Origin: Prosopocoilus inquinatus
Taxonomy: Eukaryota; Arthropoda; Insecta; Coleoptera; Lucanidae
Direction of reading: 5' to 3'
NCBI GenBank assembly: GCA_036172665.1
Contig: CM069877.1
Coordinates: 17,571,001 to 17,635,000, forward strand
DNA length: 64,000 bases
Part shown: one piece after another, positions 60,901-64,000 of the stretch
Layout: every line of letters begins with the position of its first letter
Numbering within the stretch: the first letter of the stretch is position 1
The notes under the pieces: generated by a model
What the model saw: the letters and a program-made list of their open reading frames with translations, nothing else
What the model was told of the DNA's origin: nothing
Database searches by the model: none
Program-made: the position numbers and the translations under genes

Positions 60901-63900
60901 GTTTTTGTCTGAGTTTTGTAAAAATCTTTTAATAACAAGAATTTTTATAAGATGCATTTTCTGGCCCAGAACATACATCTTATGAACATTCCTTTTGTTT
61001 GTACAAATCTCGATTTTTTTAAGTACAAAATAATTCAGAAGGGACAATGTAAAGTTAATATTGTTTTACTCTTGTCAATGTCACAACTTATTACTTTGTA
61101 ATAATTGGTACTGTTTCATTGATCTGAGAGTCACTTTTAATTAATTTCTAATTACTTCAAATCAACCGGCTAAAACTCAGAGGGTGGTTTAAACGATAGA
61201 TTTCGATCCGTGCTTTAATATTCTGCAAACAGAATTTTTATGCAAGTTCTCTGAGAAAAGTTATGAACATTTGAAATTGGTACTGTTTCAATGATCTGAG
61301 AGTCACTTTTAATTAATTTCTAATTACTTCAAATCAACCGGCTAAAACTTTCTGCATTGCAAGCAATTGTTTTGGTGCGATATATGAATAATGACTTATG
61401 CTGGTTTAAATAGTCATAGTTAACTTAATATCAAATATTTTTTCAGTTTCTTCATATGAGGGGAATCTACACATTATACTCTTTGTAATAGATTAAATAT
61501 TATTGATCTGTGATCGTTATTTTAGCGGTGGCAGCGTTTTGAAATTTCATAATTTTATTCCTGGAATTTTATTGCTAACTTCTCATCGGTTGCATATGTT
61601 ATGGAACATCCTGTATAATTTAGTTTAGTGCCACAATAAGGAATCCTTGCGCCTGGGGCGTATTAACTAACTTGCTCCAATCCGGTTCAAAAAATAACAA
61701 AATATATAATTCTCACAAGATAGTTATTCAGGAAAATCAGTTTTGAAATGTATAAAAATAAGACGGATGAAGTTCGACTGCATGTAACAAAAAAATTGGC
61801 GTTCCCACTTCATGCGCCTGTGTTCGCCGCCCCTTCCAGCCTGTCCTTACTGTGGCATTAATTCAGTTGCAAATTTATTACTACTGAAATATGTTTATTA
61901 ATTTTTATAATAATATAATATAATTTTTTTCGTTTGTACTACTAATGTTAGAAGTTTAAAAATAGTGTCAAATTTGTGTATCTATTTTGTAATAACTAAA
62001 TGGAATATCCTGAAAAAACAAAACCAATTAAATTAGTTCGTTATCGAAAAGTTACTACAAAATATTAAAATTTATATGAATCAGAGATATTATTAACTAA
62101 GTGCAGTAAAATAGCGATTGTAAATTTGAGTCGCCAGTCGTACTTTTTTTTCAGAACGTGTTTATGACGGCAGCGCATAGCGCAATATCTTAATGTACTA
62201 AAAAAACATCGCTTTAATACCCAATTTAGATTGAAACAAGTTTCACAAAACCGCTCCGCAGAGCATTTACGACTTGTGTATTCGTCACTTAAGGTTGTCG
62301 CACATCTAGCGCGGCGAAGAAAATATCTGCTGTATTCTTAGGAGTTGTTGCGACCCGCGGCGAACCGCGACGACCCTACCTCACCCTAGGACGACGCGGA
62401 GAAAATGTTATTTTGCTCTGGTCTAAATGGATGAACACTATTGGTTATAATTTCTTGTTACGTGATTGGCTAATAATTTGGAAGCGTAAACTAGTCCACG
62501 TGGATTCGAGAAAGAATTCAAACAAGGAGTTTTTATGATCCATTTATGATTTCTTTGTAAAAATAATACCGCCACATTTATTGCACTGTAGTCCGGCACG
62601 ATTGTGTCATATTTGCGGGAGCCACTTCTGCGTGTTTCAGCTAGCGACGGCTAGCTACCGATTTTTGTCTCTGTAGTAAAAGTACTATTGATGAACGAGA
62701 TCATGCGTTTATGTACCTAAATTATGTAAAGTATAAATTATGTATAGTATTATCGGTCGCAGATTACAATGGAAGGAACATTTTTAGAACGTAATTATTG
62801 CAGCAAATTGTCATCTTCAACTTCAATTCAAATAAATAGCGTTCTTGGTTTCCTTGATTTCCGATGACGTTCTAAATCTAACGAGTATGGAACACACAAA
62901 ATTGCTTTTCAGGGCCAAAAGTTATTTATTGCGCGATACACAATTAAAATGAGGCACACGCGTCGTAAGTGGCATCATAAACAAAGATTTAATATTCCTA
63001 AATTTGAGAAGGGCGAAACACGCAAATCGCATCACAAATTTAATCCGACACGAAAATAAAAAATAAAGTTCTATCCTTACGCACAAAGCAAGGTACGGGT
63101 TGCACTAATTATGTGTGTTGAATGCAGTCAAAGAGTAGTTAAATTAATTAATTAATTTTATTTTCCTGTCAAAATGCACATGTTTTTATTATCTAACATT
63201 TTTTTTATCATTCAGGTCACAATGCATTTGCAACAATTATTAACGCAACTGAAATTGTCGTAATACAAGCTGGATATGCCAGTTAAACGTTTCAGAAATT
63301 GGGAATCTTTATGATGTTAAATTGTGTTTATTTACGGCCTCTTTTATGGGCCCGGCGAAGTTTCGTTTCCAGTGTGCGTAGGTATCTTCGCGGCGCCGCG
63401 TTATGGTGTGCTACGACCTTTACGGAAAAAATCTGCCTGGATGTTGCTGTTCGTTTCTATGTACATACTGCGCAAACATTGAGCGAGTACATGCGTGCGC
63501 TCGAGTTCGGCGAATGATGTGTACGACGCTTAAGACGATGAGGCGAGGTCTAAAGTTGACGATAAATATTTTGGCAAAAATTACTATCAACAATAAAAAC
63601 ATTGCATTCTTCATGTTGTGGCCATTCAACGTTATTTACTGCCGCGGTTATCAAAATCGGTCGTCTCCGCAGTAAATAGACCATACCACACCGCAATTGC
63701 GTAATTCGTTTGACATTCTGCCTCTATCGAGCTCATTACTCATCTTAATCATTTGAACTCTGACTCTTCGTAAACATTGAGATTTTTTTATGTAATTAAT
63801 GTGATGGCTTCCTTCCAAATTGACGCACTTACCTACCTGCAGCGAGGTGATCCTCGAGTAATGAAGTTGCGTCATATCGTGGTCCGTCAAGGGATCCCCC

Positions 63901-63950
63901 GACTCGTCGCTGATTTCGAAGCGCGCGTAGAACTTCAGCATGTCCAGAAG
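51975..63950 (-). CDS. AQR: Aquarius, intron-binding spliceosomal helicase; 3' 18 exons, 5' partial
   Basis: Exons, 5' to 3': 63837-63950, 57051-57154, 56861-56972, 56587-56800, 56486-56534, 56337-56434, 56144-56281, 55851-56081, 54636-54924, 54461-54577, 54101-54391, 53846-54035, 53509-53794, 53184-53451, 52960-53131, 52537-52905, 52298-52477, 51975-52244. They join in one frame with GT-AG introns and give 1163 residues; about 320 N-terminal residues lie beyond the window. The protein aligns along its length with animal AQR: the ARM-type scaffold end ([13 protein letters not shown]), then the Upf1-like SF1 helicase with GPPGTGK (54295-54315), [25 protein letters not shown] and [16 protein letters not shown]. 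The tail is acidic and low-complexity. AQR binds introns in the spliceosome. One intron of 51 nt (53795-53845) has no stop and a multiple-of-three length, so retention would keep the frame. Confidence 0.96.
57155..57211. other. Start of the 6.7-kb aquarius intron filled with transposons
   Basis: The intron spans 57155-63836, against 50-920 nt for the other introns in view. Nearly all of the excess is repeat-derived, as annotated below. Confidence 0.8.
57212..58402 (-). mobile_element. PIF/Harbinger transposon, ~1.19 kb, with transposase fossil
   Basis: The ends gggcgggtttcacaaagctt and aagctttgtgaaaccggcc are inverted. TAA lies outside the left end and ATTAA outside the right, which suits the 3-bp TWA/TTA target site of the family. 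Minus-strand frames include the catalytic-domain stretch [19 protein letters not shown] and [12 protein letters not shown] (about 57550-57660), matching HARBI1-type DCTHV-I-SPGG-NRK. An upstream piece, [12 protein letters not shown], lies near 57815-57850. The rest of the nuclease domain is deleted. The subterminal zones are rich in ttaa/gttaat repeats. Confidence 0.88.
58403..58583. mobile_element. GC-rich MITE, ~180 bp
   Basis: aaggttgtggcacattacagcgcggc at the left pairs with gccgcgctatgtatgcgataacccc at the right, with TTA/TA-like flanks. It shares its ends with the element at 62287 and abuts the Harbinger element on its left. Confidence 0.65.
59704..59752 (+). ncRNA. Degenerate hammerhead-like motif
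   Basis: CTGATGA (59713-59719), a GGCC...GGCC helix II (59720-59735), GAAA (59736-59739) and a self-complementary atggctat for helix III are present. The cleavage position is G (59747), which hammerheads do not accept. The helix I strands (gttct with agaac) are separated from the core by four extra bases. I take it as a fossil of the type seen at 15930-15994. Confidence 0.55.
59760..61090. other. Interior of the foldback structure, no gene
   Basis: AT-rich. 60480-60760 is related to the arms of the foldback element at 9551-11563 (shared cactattgcaaacta, attagcaaa and the terminus agaacaccctgtatatt). Confidence 0.55.
62287..63417. mobile_element. Harbinger-like non-autonomous element, ~1.1 kb
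   Basis: The left end aaggttgtcgcacatctagc, continuing gcggcg, and the right end cgccgcgttatggtgtgctacgacctt are inverted, with TTA outside both. A stretch near 62313-62345 (ctgctgtattctta) is, inverted, the interior of the MITE at 58403-58583. A smaller nested element ending near 62380 is also possible. Confidence 0.6.
63418..63836. other. 5' part of the large aquarius intron
   Basis: No exon recognised. The aquarius donor (cag|gtaggtaagt on the minus strand) sits at 63836. Short frames on both strands show no domain. Confidence 0.6.
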
Positions 63951-64000
63951 CTGGGGAAAAAAAGATTGGTCTTAGCGTGTGATTCCGAATCAAGTGGAAT

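Larger units (their letters stand above)
58656..61589. mobile_element. Foldback structure: inverted arms with tandem ~150-bp subrepeats
   Basis: 58656-58900 (ccgatgagaagttagcaata...) is the reverse complement of about 61345-61589. Inside, a unit reading agttttagccggttg(a/g)tttgaagtaattagaaatt through ataaaaattctgtttgcaga is repeated in tandem at about 58955, 59109, 59259 and 59413. It occurs inverted at about 61098-61195 and 61265-61350. The centre (59460-61080) contains a degenerate hammerhead-like motif and a piece related to the arms at 9551-11563. No coding frame. Confidence 0.8.

Noticed and set aside
1..64000. CRISPR arrays, operons or bacterial systems
   Set aside because: Spliced genes, LTR elements and insect receptors show this is eukaryotic nuclear DNA. 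The regular repeats seen are transposon subrepeats.

Overview
The window is AT-rich, intron-containing animal DNA, almost certainly from an insect. The evidence is a complete odorant receptor gene of the insect 7tm_6 family, a spliceosomal helicase gene (aquarius) with introns of about 50-60 nt, and a dense mix of insect-type transposons: copia, gypsy, BEL/Pao, LINEs, hAT, PIF/Harbinger and mariner. The tiny introns would suit a beetle, but that is inference. Only two host genes can be supported. Both lie in the right third; the rest is transposon-derived or anonymous sequence.

Layout. 1-8235 and 16259-24493 are two direct copies of one segment (A), offset by 16,258 bp and identical wherever I compared them. 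They are separated by an 8.0-kb spacer (B). This is either a very recent duplication or two haplotypes joined end to end. Segment A carries a broken gypsy pol end with a probable LTR, a decayed LINE, a Harbinger-like remnant and a hairpin MITE. Spacer B holds foldback and TIR elements, a clean hAT element with an 8-bp target duplication, and a hammerhead ribozyme motif beside an 87-bp inverted repeat. 24.5-29.3 kb holds a TA-flanked TIR element with a LINE fragment inside it, and a MITE. 29.37-34.23 kb is a full-length but frame-broken copia element. 35.6-37.9 kb is a truncated, internally deleted LINE. 38.95-44.88 kb is a full-length BEL/Pao element with identical LTRs, a matching 5-bp target duplication and one uninterrupted 1729-codon polyprotein frame, so it is the youngest and best preserved element here.

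45.44-46.82 kb (+ strand) is a five-exon odorant receptor gene coding for 379 residues. Next come a LINE endonuclease remnant split by a hAT element and a TIR element. 51,975-63,950 (- strand) is the 3' part of aquarius: 18 exons, 1163 residues to the stop, with the N-terminal roughly 320 codons beyond the right edge. The 6.7-kb intron between its first two visible exons is filled with DNA transposon remnants: a Harbinger transposase fossil, GC-rich MITEs and a 2.9-kb foldback structure that contains a second, degenerate hammerhead-like motif.

The two host genes face each other tail to tail and have no evident functional link. The most unusual item is the hammerhead ribozyme at 15,930-15,994. 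All of its conserved core bases and all three helices can be drawn, and a related fossil sits at 59.7 kb.
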